Of a DNA stretch of 35,674 nucleotides, positions 1 through 7,436 are shown piece by piece (the first letter of the stretch is position 1; each line of letters starts with the position of its first letter). This stretch comes from Devosia sp. Root436. GTDB taxonomy: Bacteria; Pseudomonadota; Alphaproteobacteria; Rhizobiales; Devosiaceae. Below the pieces are notes generated by a model that did no database searches, had not been told where the DNA came from, and worked only from the letters and a program-made list of their open reading frames with translations. The DNA is taken from NCBI RefSeq assembly GCF_001426345.1, contig NZ_LMEM01000001.1:1-35674 (forward strand). Reading direction: 5' to 3'. A program made the position numbers and the translations under genes.

Positions 1-78
1 GTAGAGGGGATAGGCCGCGCGGTCATTTGGGTAGAAGGCCTGGTAGGTCGGGTGGAACTTGAAGCCCCGAACGCCTCT
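1..78 (-). pseudogene. Fragment of an amidohydrolase-family gene
   Basis: Reading the minus strand out of the left edge gives RGVRGFKFHPTYQAFYPND followed by RAAYPLY, which closely resembles the GvrGfKfHP...aYPlYe stretch of TIM-barrel amidohydrolases (Amidohydrolase_2 type). The frame is open to the window edge. On the other side the similarity stops where the inverted repeat of the insertion sequence begins at 79. I found no matching N-terminal part beyond the far IS end, so the gene is either broken and rearranged or its start was deleted. Only about 25 codons are visible; the family call rests on the motif alone. Confidence 0.5.
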
Positions 79-93
79 GTGGATGGCTCCCGC

Positions 94-358
94 ATTGCAA
101 GAGATAATTCGACGTTCTGGCGCATTGGTCGGGTGCAGTCTTCTGTCCGGCCTGTTGATGCAGCCATTAGAGACTGCTGGCCCTGATGGGGTCGGCGAAC
201 AGGGTCCCAATCTGAAATTCAGGCTATTGCGCCTCGGTCGTTCGACGGGTTGTCCCTGTTTCCGGCCTGACCGGTTTCGCCATCACATCGCTTCGCTCTC
301 ACAACTTCATGGAGCCGGTTGATCGGCTCGAACTGCTTGATCCAGGATTCAATCTCCC
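94..358 (-). ncRNA. Non-coding 3' segment of the IS, candidate seeker/bridge RNA
   Basis: These 265 bp lie between the transposase stop and the distal inverted repeat. I see no convincing reading frame in them. In IS1111-type elements the guide RNA that pairs with target and donor DNA is reported to be encoded downstream of the transposase, whereas in IS110/IS621-type elements it lies upstream. Position and size fit such an RNA. I did not fold the segment or identify guide loops, so the call is positional. Confidence 0.3.
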
Positions 359-1396
359 TTACGCCGCAACGCTGGGGGCATGGCGAGCCTGGTAGACCTC
401 GCCGCGCGCCATGACCGCCCAGACCACGCGGGCCATTTTGTTGGCCATGGCCACGCTCGCCACACGCGCCGGCTTTCGGGCAAGCAACGCCAGGAGGTAG
501 GGATCGGCCGCCTCGGGCTTGTACCTGGCTCGGCGGACCAGAGAGGTGGCGCCGATCACCAAGAGCTTTCTCAGATACCGGTCACCCATCTTGGTGATGC
601 GACCGAGTCGGTCCTTGCCACCACTCGAGTTTTGCGAGGGTGTGAGCCCCAGCCAGGCGGCGAACTCTCGACCGGAGCGGAACTGTCCCGGATCGGCAAC
701 CGATGCCGCCAACGCTGTGGCGCCAACCGGACCGATGCCAGGAATGGTCGATAGTCGTCGCGCCACATCGTCAGTTCTCTGCAGCGCAATGATCGCTCGG
801 TCGATCGCCTGCAAACGGACATGGGTGTCGAGGACCTGAGCACATAGAAGATTGAGAATCTGCTTGGCTACAGCGGGTACATCTGGTTCGCATTCACTGT
901 CCGCGATCTGGCGCGCCAGTCCAAGCGCCCGCTCTAAACCTACTGGGATGTCGATGCCGAACTCGGCCAGCAGACCGCGGATCATGTTCACCAGCTGTGT
1001 GCGCTGTTTGACCAGAAGATCGCGTACCCGATGCAACGACAGGGCTGCCTGTTGATCGGTCGACTTCATTGCCACGAAACGCATGGTGGGGCGGGTCACG
1101 GCCTCGCAGATCGCCTCGGCGTCCACGGCATCGTTCTTGCTGCGCTTCACATAGGGCTTCACGTAGGCCGGCGGCATGATGCGGACCTCATGCCCCAGCT
1201 TTGTCAGCTCTCGAGCCCAATGGTGGGATGTGCCGCACGCCTCAATGCCGATCAGACAGGGCGGTACCTTGGTGAAGAACGGCAGAACCTGAGATCGCCG
1301 GAGTGTTTTGCGCACAACAACATCTCCAGACGCATCAACGGCATGAACCTGAAAAACACTCTTGGCCAGATCTAGGCCCACGGTGGTAACCTGCAT
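359..1396 (-). CDS. IS110-family transposase (DEDD plus serine type)
   Basis: A 345-residue recombinase that moves the surrounding insertion sequence. The N-terminal RuvC-like DEDD domain is visible as VGLDLAKSVFQVHAVD near residue 5 and KNDAVDAEA near residue 85. The C-terminal Transposase_20 domain shows the PGIGP helix-hairpin-helix and the NSSGGKDRLGRITKMGDRYLR segment carrying the likely catalytic serine. I chose the ATG at 1396 because AAAGGAG sits 9 bases ahead of it; a longer frame opens at 1447 but crosses the element's end. The start codon lies inside the 99-bp tandem repeat, so a second copy of ribosome site and ATG exists upstream, at 1495, but reads only a 15-codon peptide. The gene appears intact. 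Confidence 0.9.
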   Translation of the reverse strand: MQVTTVGLDLAKSVFQVHAVDASGDVVVRKTLRRSQVLPFFTKVPPCLIGIEACGTSHHWARELTKLGHEVRIMPPAYVKPYVKRSKNDAVDAEAICEAVTRPTMRFVAMKSTDQQAALSLHRVRDLLVKQRTQLVNMIRGLLAEFGIDIPVGLERALGLARQIADSECEPDVPAVAKQILNLLCAQVLDTHVRLQAIDRAIIALQRTDDVARRLSTIPGIGPVGATALAASVADPGQFRSGREFAAWLGLTPSQNSSGGKDRLGRITKMGDRYLRKLLVIGATSLVRRARYKPEAADPYLLALLARKPARVASVAMANKMARVVWAVMARGEVYQARHAPSVAA

Positions 1397-1586
1397 GGCG
1401 GATGGCTCCTTTGCTCGGGTTGCCTGATAGCAAACCCATTTTGGCACTCAGATGCCGGGAGCGGGAGCCATCCACCTCATCTGAAATCGCTGCATGGCGG
1501 ATGGCTCCTTTGCTCGGGTTGCCTGATAGCAAACCCATTTTGGCACTCAGATGCCGGGAGCGGGAGCCATCCACCTCATCTGAAAT
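1391..1586. repeat. Tandem duplication of the IS end (2 x 99 bp)
   Basis: The block 1391-1487 recurs at 1490-1586 with a period of 99 bp and no mismatch that I can find over 97 bp. Each copy contains the IS inverted repeat, the transposase ribosome site and its ATG. Identity of the copies implies a recent event, such as aberrant transposition or replication slippage. Confidence 0.85.
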
Positions 1587-1988
1587 GGGGCGCACTTCTG
1601 CCAGGACGCTCCCGACCCCATTACTGACGTACAGGTTTGAAAGGCCAAATCCCGAAACCGGCCATTCAGATGAGACCTGTATCAAGTCGAGATATGGAAA
1701 ACTGGCCGTTCGGTCGGTCAGATGTATTGGTATCGGCAGTCATAGCCATCTGCAAAGTTGACAGCTTGGGGGGCCTCACACTTAGGCCTAATAGCGCGAG
1801 GTCGAGCACCAATCGCTTCCAGAGTTAGCGGCCCAGGAATTGCAACGCCAAGGATCGGTGATCTCGCAATCCGGATTTTGCGGAGGGTAATGTCCGAGTG
1901 GGGTTAAACACTTGGCTGCGGGCGCCAGGCCGGAATGAGACAGTATTTTGCGTCATCAGGAAAGGCGCATCGGAGTGGAGGTCACGGT
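1587..1988. other. Gene-free stretch between IS and HxlR remnant
   Basis: No credible gene is visible here. The only structure I note is an inverted copy of CTCATCTGAA: it flanks the IS end at 1476-1485 and recurs in reverse at 1664-1673. This suggests leftover mobile-element or target-site sequence. Confidence 0.4.
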
Positions 1989-2383
1989 TCAACTCAGCGA
2001 ATCGTAGTGAGACTGGGCGGCGATGATGTCGGGCACACGTCGCCCCATCCACTTGATAACTCCCTCAAAAGACCTGCAAGTTCAAGACCGATTTGTGTCA
2101 GCTCATAAGTCACCTGCGGTGGAACAGTTGGCTCTACGGTTCGGTCGATTAAACCGTCGCGGCACAATGTCTTCAGAGTCTGCGACAGCATCTTTTCGCT
2201 TATGCCGTCCACGCGGTCGCGCAGCATGTGGAAGCGCATGGGTCCAACGCTCAACGAAGCAAGGATCAACAGGGCCCAACGGCTGGTGACATGGATGAAT
2301 ATCTCACGACCAGGACAGTCGGAAGTGAAAGGATCTGAAGAAAAAATTCTTTCATTTTCAATGATTTGATTGCGTGGCGCCAA
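1989..2383 (-). pseudogene. HxlR-type repressor, frameshifted near its C-terminus
   Basis: A winged-helix regulator of the HxlR/MarR-like class. Residues 25-100 read REIFIHVTSRWALLIL, FHMLRDRVDGISEKMLSQTL and LIDRTVEPTVPPQVTYELT, the usual helix-turn-helix and wing. The open frame then ends at 1994 with a non-family tail. In the neighbouring frame the expected ending VIKWMGRRVPDIIAAQ is present and stops at 1989. The switch falls at the A4 run 2067-2070, so one base appears to be missing there. It diverges from the oxidoreductase gene at 2450, the usual arrangement for an HxlR repressor of a redox gene. The DNA-binding part is intact, so partial function is possible; a sequencing error would also explain it. 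Confidence 0.75.
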
Positions 2384-2449
2384 AACTAACCTCCAGGTGC
2401 GTTCTTACCAAGAGTTACCAGATTACTTATTGTAAGCCCGTCAAACAAT

Positions 2450-3466
2450 ATGGGTGATCCAATGAGTGACACTGATTTTTTTAGGGCTGATGTTCCTGGC
2501 AGCATGCGTGCCGTGGCTATCGATAGCTTTGGTGGCGATGAACAACTTCATCTAGTAGCGGTTCAAGTGCCCAAGGCAGAAGCTAACCAGGTGCTCCTCC
2601 GTGTGCATACAGCTGGCATCGGTCATTGGGATGCTTTCGAGCGAGAGGGGCTGTTCGCCGAAATGTCTGACGTACCTGCCGCATTTCCCTATCGCTTGGG
2701 GTCCGAGGGATCAGGGACCGTGGTGGCTATTGGCGAAAAGGTCACCCAGCGAAAACTTGGCGATCAAGTTTACGGAATTGTCGGACTGCGGACACCTAAG
2801 GATGGTTTCCATGCTGACTATGTTGCTGTGGATGAAGACAAAGTTTGGCCAGTACCGCGCTGGCTGACCATGGCTGAAGCTGGTGCGTTCGCCAGCAATG
2901 GCGGCACGGCTTTGCGTGGCCTCCGTGACGTCCTTCGGGTCGCAGCAGGTGAGACGCTGCTCGTCTATGGCGCTAGCGGCGGGATGGGTCATCTGGCTAT
3001 TCAACTGGCAAGATCGTTTAACGTTAGAGTGATTGCAGTTGCCTCCGGTCCTGACGGCGCTACGCTAGCTCAGACGCTTGGCGCCGATATTGCGATAGAT
3101 GGAAAGGCCGCAGATGTTCTGGCACAGCTGCAGGCGGCCGCTCCGGAGCGAATTGATGCCGCGCTGGTCACTGGCGGCGGTGACCAGGCAAACAGCGTCT
3201 TGAAATGGCTGAAGCCAGGCGGGCGGATCGCGGTGCCGAATGGGGTTTTCCCTACACCAGAAGCCCCACCTAACACGGTTCTTACGTCCTACAACGCTGA
3301 CTATGACAACCATCTAATGAACGCGCTGAACCACGTGAGTGATGCTGTTGGACTTAAGGTCCATGTTGGAAGGATGTTGACGCTAGAGGAAGCGCAATTG
3401 GGGCACAGGCTTCTCGATCAACACATTCTGGGCCGGATTGCTTTTGCCGTCTCGGATGCGGAGTAG
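2450..3466 (+). CDS. Zinc-independent medium-chain dehydrogenase / quinone oxidoreductase
   Basis: A 338-residue NAD(P)H-dependent oxidoreductase of the MDR superfamily, presumably cytosolic, reducing quinones or activated enones. A GroES-like N-domain (HTAGIGHWDAFEREG, then YRLGSEGSGTVVAIGEKV) is followed by the Rossmann domain with YGASGGMGHLAIQLA near residue 175 and GGGDQANSVLKWLKPGGRIA near 250. The structural-zinc cysteines of true alcohol dehydrogenases are absent, which fits the QOR branch. Two starts are possible, the ATG at 2450 and one at 2462; neither has a clear ribosome site. The divergent HxlR remnant was probably its regulator. The esterase-like gene follows after 5 bp and is likely co-transcribed. 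The substrate is unknown. Confidence 0.85.
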   Translation: MGDPMSDTDFFRADVPGSMRAVAIDSFGGDEQLHLVAVQVPKAEANQVLLRVHTAGIGHWDAFEREGLFAEMSDVPAAFPYRLGSEGSGTVVAIGEKVTQRKLGDQVYGIVGLRTPKDGFHADYVAVDEDKVWPVPRWLTMAEAGAFASNGGTALRGLRDVLRVAAGETLLVYGASGGMGHLAIQLARSFNVRVIAVASGPDGATLAQTLGADIAIDGKAADVLAQLQAAAPERIDAALVTGGGDQANSVLKWLKPGGRIAVPNGVFPTPEAPPNTVLTSYNADYDNHLMNALNHVSDAVGLKVHVGRMLTLEEAQLGHRLLDQHILGRIAFAVSDAE

Positions 3467-3471
3467 CCGAC

Positions 3472-4347
3472 GTGCAGGACGTGATGCCTTTCAACAAGGC
3501 CGATGCGACGGTAGATACCGCGCGAACTGCGACAACGCCATTCGCGGGCAGCACGCTGATCGACAGGTTTGCAAGAGAAGCTGATGTAATCGGCGTCGGT
3601 ATCGCGGCGCGGGGGGCTTTGAACCTTCCAGCACTAAACGACATGTTTTTCGATGCTGCGCTGCAAGTGACCGATCACCAGTCCTTCCGCACAATTGCCA
3701 TCGAGGACACGCCTGCCTCGGCGGAACGCTTCAACGACTATGTCAGCGGAGGTAACAACGACCTGTCACGAGCCATGGCAGGCGCGTTCCGGCCCTGGCG
3801 CTCGCAGCAGTTTGCAAAGTTTCTCGCCACCTTAAAAGCCCGATCGAGGGACGTCAGGTTTGTTGGAGTAGACACTGACGCCAGCGAACCCGACGAGGGC
3901 TTCGCAATGGGCGTGGCCGAGCTTGTCAGGCGAGTTGGCAGGGTCTTGTATTTAGGTGGGGTCGCGCATGTGGCAGCGGCGCCAGTGCAGATTAGCGGAG
4001 AGGACTCGCAGCGGCAACCGTTTGGGCATCTCCTCCGCCAACGGCTACCTGATGTGACCTACAAGGCCTTGGCAGTCACTGTTGGGGACGTTCTGGACGA
4101 GAAAGCGACGCACACGGTTCCCCTCGAAGCTGAAGCACTATTCACGAGTTCCAGGCTCGGTTCACATTGGGTCGAGCCGAGCGTTGCAGGTGAGCTACTT
4201 CGATGGTTCTGTTCGCCTCGTTCAATGCTCGCTGTAGGTCCAGTTTTTGACGATAGTAATCTCGGTCGCCACCACATGGTCATTCAGCCCACGGCATTCG
4301 ACGCCATTGCGTTTCTCAAGGAGGCCAAACGGGAAATGACATCATAG
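3472..4347 (+). CDS. Erythromycin-esterase-like protein with altered active site
   Basis: About 291 residues resembling the erythromycin esterase (EreA/B) fold. The segments FRTIAIEDTPASAERFNDYVSGG, FRPWRSQQFAKFLATLKA and VRFVGVDTD align with the family's aLE...lndYv.g, wpW.t.e...l..lr and v.f.GiD blocks. A later LGGVAHVA matches the AHNAH(V/I) block, and PFGHLLRQRLPD matches the p.G.yLr.rl block. The family signature GEATHG reads GIAARG here, losing the glutamate and the histidine used in hydrolysis, so macrolide hydrolysis is doubtful. The start is a GTG at 3472 or an ATG at 3484. It sits directly behind the oxidoreductase gene and probably shares its transcript. The true activity is unknown. 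Confidence 0.6.
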   Translation: MQDVMPFNKADATVDTARTATTPFAGSTLIDRFAREADVIGVGIAARGALNLPALNDMFFDAALQVTDHQSFRTIAIEDTPASAERFNDYVSGGNNDLSRAMAGAFRPWRSQQFAKFLATLKARSRDVRFVGVDTDASEPDEGFAMGVAELVRRVGRVLYLGGVAHVAAAPVQISGEDSQRQPFGHLLRQRLPDVTYKALAVTVGDVLDEKATHTVPLEAEALFTSSRLGSHWVEPSVAGELLRWFCSPRSMLAVGPVFDDSNLGRHHMVIQPTAFDAIAFLKEAKREMTS

Positions 4348-4598
4348 AATTGGCGCCACCGCGGTGCCTGGGAGCGCGCGTCCCGCCGCCACCGCTAACA
4401 GCGCACCTGACAATTGCGTAGAGCCAAAGCCGCCGGATGACCCCGCTGCCTAAACGGATGACGTACCAGTACATCCCAAAAAACGGAAGACGATCGCTGG
4501 TCGGCAAGACGGCCCATCCCAGCCGTTCCGGCATCAGCCGACGGGTCCGACCGGCCAACGGAGTTAGCGGGCATGCTCAGTGTTGGCATGTCTGCCCC

Positions 4599-5231
4599 TC
4601 AGAAGTTTTGCTTTCGCCTGGCATAGTGGGCGCCAGCCTTTGCCCGGTTCCCGCAGTCCTCCATCGAACACCAGCGGCGGGAGTGATTGCGTGTGTCGTC
4701 GATAAAGAGCCATGCGCAATCCTGGTCGGCGCAACGCTTTACCATCTCTCTCTTTCTTGAAGTCGCCAGCTCCAGCCCAGAGATCGCGACCGGTACCAAT
4801 GGCAGCAAAATGTCAGAACCTGTTGCCGTGCTGGTCCAGCGCAGCCCATCGGCACCTGCAACGAGCATTTCAAGGTCGCCAACAGAACGCAGGATGGCCG
4901 TGGCAATCGACAGGTTGGTGGATTGCCGCAGGTCGGGGTCGAACGCGCTTTCCAGCTCGACACGCAGTTCCTTTGCAACCTCCAGGGCAGCCGTCGACTT
5001 GGCTGGATTCCTCAATCCCTCATCGATCAGATGCGCAGATTTGTGCTGGTCCAGCACGCCGCTCCCCAAGCTCCAATGAACGAGCTCTGAATATGAGGGA
5101 ATGAACTCGATCGTGCGGATGGGGTCTCCGCGCCAGCCGATAGTGTTTATAAAATCCAGGCACAGCGCCCCTCCCAAAAGGATTGGGCGCTCGTTGGCGA
5201 AGGAGAAAGCGCCGCGGCGGGAAAACATCAT
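4599..5231 (-). CDS. ABATE-domain / CGNR zinc-finger regulator
   Basis: A 210-residue protein. The N-terminal ABATE-like part carries LGGALCLDFINTIGW near residue 20. The C-terminal CGNR zinc finger reads KRCADQDCAWLFIDDTRN then RRWCSMEDCGNRAKAGAHY, with four zinc-binding cysteines and the signature C-G-N-R. Family members are thought to be stress or metabolite-responsive DNA-binding regulators. It is divergently oriented to the acetyltransferase at 5310 with a palindrome in between, so it probably controls that gene and itself. The downstream 4348-4598 stretch holds no gene I can support. Confidence 0.85.
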   Translation of the reverse strand: MMFSRRGAFSFANERPILLGGALCLDFINTIGWRGDPIRTIEFIPSYSELVHWSLGSGVLDQHKSAHLIDEGLRNPAKSTAALEVAKELRVELESAFDPDLRQSTNLSIATAILRSVGDLEMLVAGADGLRWTSTATGSDILLPLVPVAISGLELATSRKREMVKRCADQDCAWLFIDDTRNHSRRWCSMEDCGNRAKAGAHYARRKQNF

Positions 5232-5274
5232 TCATCTCCCAGGTTGTTGACAAGGAAACGTATATCAGGCGACA

Positions 5275-5298
5275 TTCTAACCATCAATCTGGTTAGAA
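5275..5298. promoter_or_regulatory. Palindrome between CGNR regulator and GNAT gene
   Basis: TTCTAACC and GGTTAGAA form perfect 8-bp arms around an 8-bp spacer, in the 78-bp gap between two divergent genes. The position suits an operator for the CGNR protein. The site ends 11 bp before the acetyltransferase ATG at 5310, which would favour repression. Confidence 0.5.
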
Positions 5299-5309
5299 AG
5301 ATTTGTCCG

Positions 5310-6101
5310 ATGCAAGTTATGGAACGGGCCGAGGAAAATCTCGGCAGGTTTTTGATCGATATGGGACAAGCTGGTGGTGGGCGGCAACGGCAGGACGGTT
5401 CACTGGCTTGGACAATCGGCGGCTCGCCTATCGACTACCACAACGCCGTGGTCCGGGCGCATCTCAGTCCGGAAACGGTGGACGACGCGATCGACGAGGT
5501 CGTCGCCTGCTTCGATGAATTCGAGGTCCCCGGGTCTTGGCACGTCACGCCCTCGATGGAACCGGCGAACCTGTCCGAACGTCTGCTGGCGAAGGGTTTT
5601 AGGCGAGGCGCTGACGAGGTGGCGATGGCCCTCGACCTGCGCGGTTGGTCGGCCCCGACCCAACGAGTGGCAGAACTCTCATTCAAGGAAGTCAGTACCC
5701 CTCAGGACCTCGAACTTTGGCGCACCACCCTCGGAGCCGGCTTCGGTGCGGGAGCACAGGAGGCCGATTGGGTAGCGGGCGTGTACGCGACGCTTGGCTT
5801 TGCAGGCTCCGGCCCTTGGCACCACTATTTGACTTTTTGGGACGGAAAGGCCGTTGCCACTATGACAACGTTCGAACTGGACAATACGGCCGGGTGCTAC
5901 TTCATCTTCACTTTGGAAGGGTATCGCAAGCGGGGCATCGCGAGTCGAATGCTTACGGCGGTGCTCGGACAGGCCAGGGACCGCGGCAACGACCTCGCGG
6001 TCCTCGCCGCTTCGACCATGGGTAGGTCGGTCTACGAGCAGCTTGGCTTTCGCCCGTGCGGCGGCCTCGACATCTACGAGTACGCTGGTCCAAATGGATG
6101 A
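5310..6101 (+). CDS. GNAT-family N-acetyltransferase
   Basis: About 263 residues from the ATG at 5310 (another ATG at 5319; a longer frame back to 5244 would cross the palindrome). The C-terminal half is a GNAT domain: the acetyl-CoA-binding loop is YFIFTLEGYRKRGIASRMLT, followed by LAVLAASTMGRSVYEQLGF, the usual final strand and helix. The N-terminal half resembles a degenerate first GNAT-like domain with an SWHVTPSMEP segment. It would transfer an acetyl group to a small molecule or protein amine; the substrate cannot be read from the sequence. It faces the CGNR regulator gene across a shared palindrome. Confidence 0.8.
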   Translation: MQVMERAEENLGRFLIDMGQAGGGRQRQDGSLAWTIGGSPIDYHNAVVRAHLSPETVDDAIDEVVACFDEFEVPGSWHVTPSMEPANLSERLLAKGFRRGADEVAMALDLRGWSAPTQRVAELSFKEVSTPQDLELWRTTLGAGFGAGAQEADWVAGVYATLGFAGSGPWHHYLTFWDGKAVATMTTFELDNTAGCYFIFTLEGYRKRGIASRMLTAVLGQARDRGNDLAVLAASTMGRSVYEQLGFRPCGGLDIYEYAGPNG

Positions 6102-6279
6102 GCTTGACCCGATCGTTCGGACGGATGCCGGCGTTGTCGCTCTCGGAGCGCCCAGGTCGCTCCGAGACTGGCTCCTAACCCGACGCCAAAGACGTTTACA
6201 CGCCATCGCCGAGCTGTCGGAGGTGGAGGAGGTTAGGCGCGCGCTTCAGAATTGTGGCCACGGACTGTTCCTGCGCTAG
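6094..6279 (+). CDS. Small hypothetical protein overlapping GNAT stop
   Basis: A 61-residue frame beginning with an ATG that overlaps the acetyltransferase stop by 8 bases, a layout seen in translationally coupled genes. The product is rich in arginine and leucine and has no recognisable motif. It may be a genuine small partner or simply an open frame; the overlap is the only support. Confidence 0.3.
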   Translation: MDELDPIVRTDAGVVALGAPRSLRDWLLTRRQRRLHAIAELSEVEEVRRALQNCGHGLFLR

Positions 6280-6375
6280 GTCAGCATGTCAGATGGGATC
6301 GCTTCCGCCCGGTCTCTTGCGCCATATCTTCCTTCGACCGACTCCGCCTCCGACGACCTCTGGCCCGTCCTTGGC

Positions 6376-6680
6376 TTACGCCGTAGCAGCGACCGGAGGT
6401 TTATGATCCTCTTGCTTGATGAGCAGCGCCCAGACGATGCGCGCAGTCTTGTTGGCCAGTGCGGCCGTGACCAGCATACGCGGCTTTCGAGCCATCATCT
6501 GCTCAAGCCATGAACCGGCCGGCCCGCCTCGTTTGCTCGCTTGCAGCACAACCGCACTGCATCCGATCATGAGAAGGCGCCGCAAAGTTCGTTCCCCCAT
6601 CTTGGTGTGTCGACCCCAGCTTTTGCATGCCTCCGCTTGAGAGACAGCAGCAAGGCCCGTGTCGAACTGGGGTGGAGCGA
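6376..6680 (-). pseudogene. Decayed 3' end of an IS110-family transposase
   Basis: The minus strand encodes TKMGERTLRRLLMIGCSAVV and then MMARKPRMLVTAALANKTAR to the stop at 6376, the normal C-terminus of IS110/IS116/IS902 transposases. Just upstream, SSGGMQKLG, which should join it, lies in another frame, so a frameshift falls near 6610-6625. Beyond about 6680 the similarity ends. It is unlike the intact copy at 359-1396 and so derives from another element. Confidence 0.75.
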
Positions 6681-7436
6681 GAACTGGAGGGTCGTGCAGT
6701 GAGCAATAGCGCGATGATCAAACTCTCCAGCTTCGGCATCATAGGGCCCGGAATAATACACCTGAACGTCTTGGGCCTGGATGCGGCTAACCATGCCCAG
6801 CATGGTTCTCATGCAGCCTATGGACCTGGGAGCATTGGGGGACTGTCGCGGACCAACGCAAAGCTCATGTGCTGGAAGGTTTCGCTTTCTGGCTCACGAT
6901 AGGCAGGGTTTGCTGTCCCCTGATCATCCTGGAGTGCTTGTTGGTCTCACTGACGATCGGTTTGTAGGGCTTCGGCCTGTTGATTTGGGCGGGGCCTCGG
7001 CGCCGCTAATGCCTCCGAGCGGCTTTCCGATCTTTGTTGTGGTTGCCGGTGTGCTCTATCTGGGCCTGCAGGCGAAGTTCCGACGTGGTCGGCAGCAAAG
7101 TGGAGATGTGCAATCTTTAGACTGACGCGGCGTCAAGGAAACTGCGGCGGTGCAGATAACCATCCGCAGGACCATTGGGATGGAGTTCTAACGTCAGGGG
7201 CCCGGGACATATGCGTTCTGGGCTCCGCCTGCTTGAGAGTGTCCGCTAAAGCGCGGCCATTTGCCCGAAACCCACTGGCGCCTTCTCACCCCCTTTTTAA
7301 CCCTGGGGAGGCCCTGACCGGACCGACCGCTTTCAGGCACTCGAAAGGGCAGCCGGAACGGCAGAAATGGGGCGCGAAGCGGTCGGCAGGGTAGGCGCCG
7401 TCGCCGAGGTCATAGTGAAATGAGCGCGCAGGTTGG
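6681..7436. other. Gene-poor stretch before the recombinase gene
   Basis: There are open frames on both strands here, but none has a ribosome site, family motif or neighbour arrangement to support it. It looks like degraded island DNA. I see no tRNA or clear repeat. Confidence 0.4.

Larger units (their letters stand above)
79..1475 (-). mobile_element. IS110-family insertion sequence, IS1111-type
   Basis: A transposase of the IS110 family (359-1396) is bracketed by a perfect 15-bp inverted repeat: GTGGATGGCTCCCGC at 79-93 and its complement at 1461-1475, with a further copy at 1560-1574. Inverted repeats a little inside the true ends are typical of the IS1111 group, whereas classical IS110 members lack them, so the exact ends probably lie a few bases outside. 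The transposase starts about 65 bp from one repeat and stops 265 bp from the other. That leaves the long non-coding segment downstream of the gene, as in IS1111 elements. Confidence 0.75.

Noticed and set aside
59..322. 87-codon plus-strand frame in the IS end
   Set aside because: Covers the IS inverted repeat and its non-coding segment; no motif. A guide-RNA region is a better explanation.
1335..1685. 116-codon minus-strand frame spanning the tandem repeat
   Set aside because: Its product simply repeats the translated duplication and overlaps the transposase start; not a gene.
3472..4347. Macrolide resistance gene
   Set aside because: The signature residues needed for hydrolysis are changed, so a resistance call would be unsupported.
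4316..4558. 80-codon minus-strand frame after the CGNR gene
   Set aside because: Partly hydrophobic, but runs into the esterase-like gene and has no ribosome site or motif.
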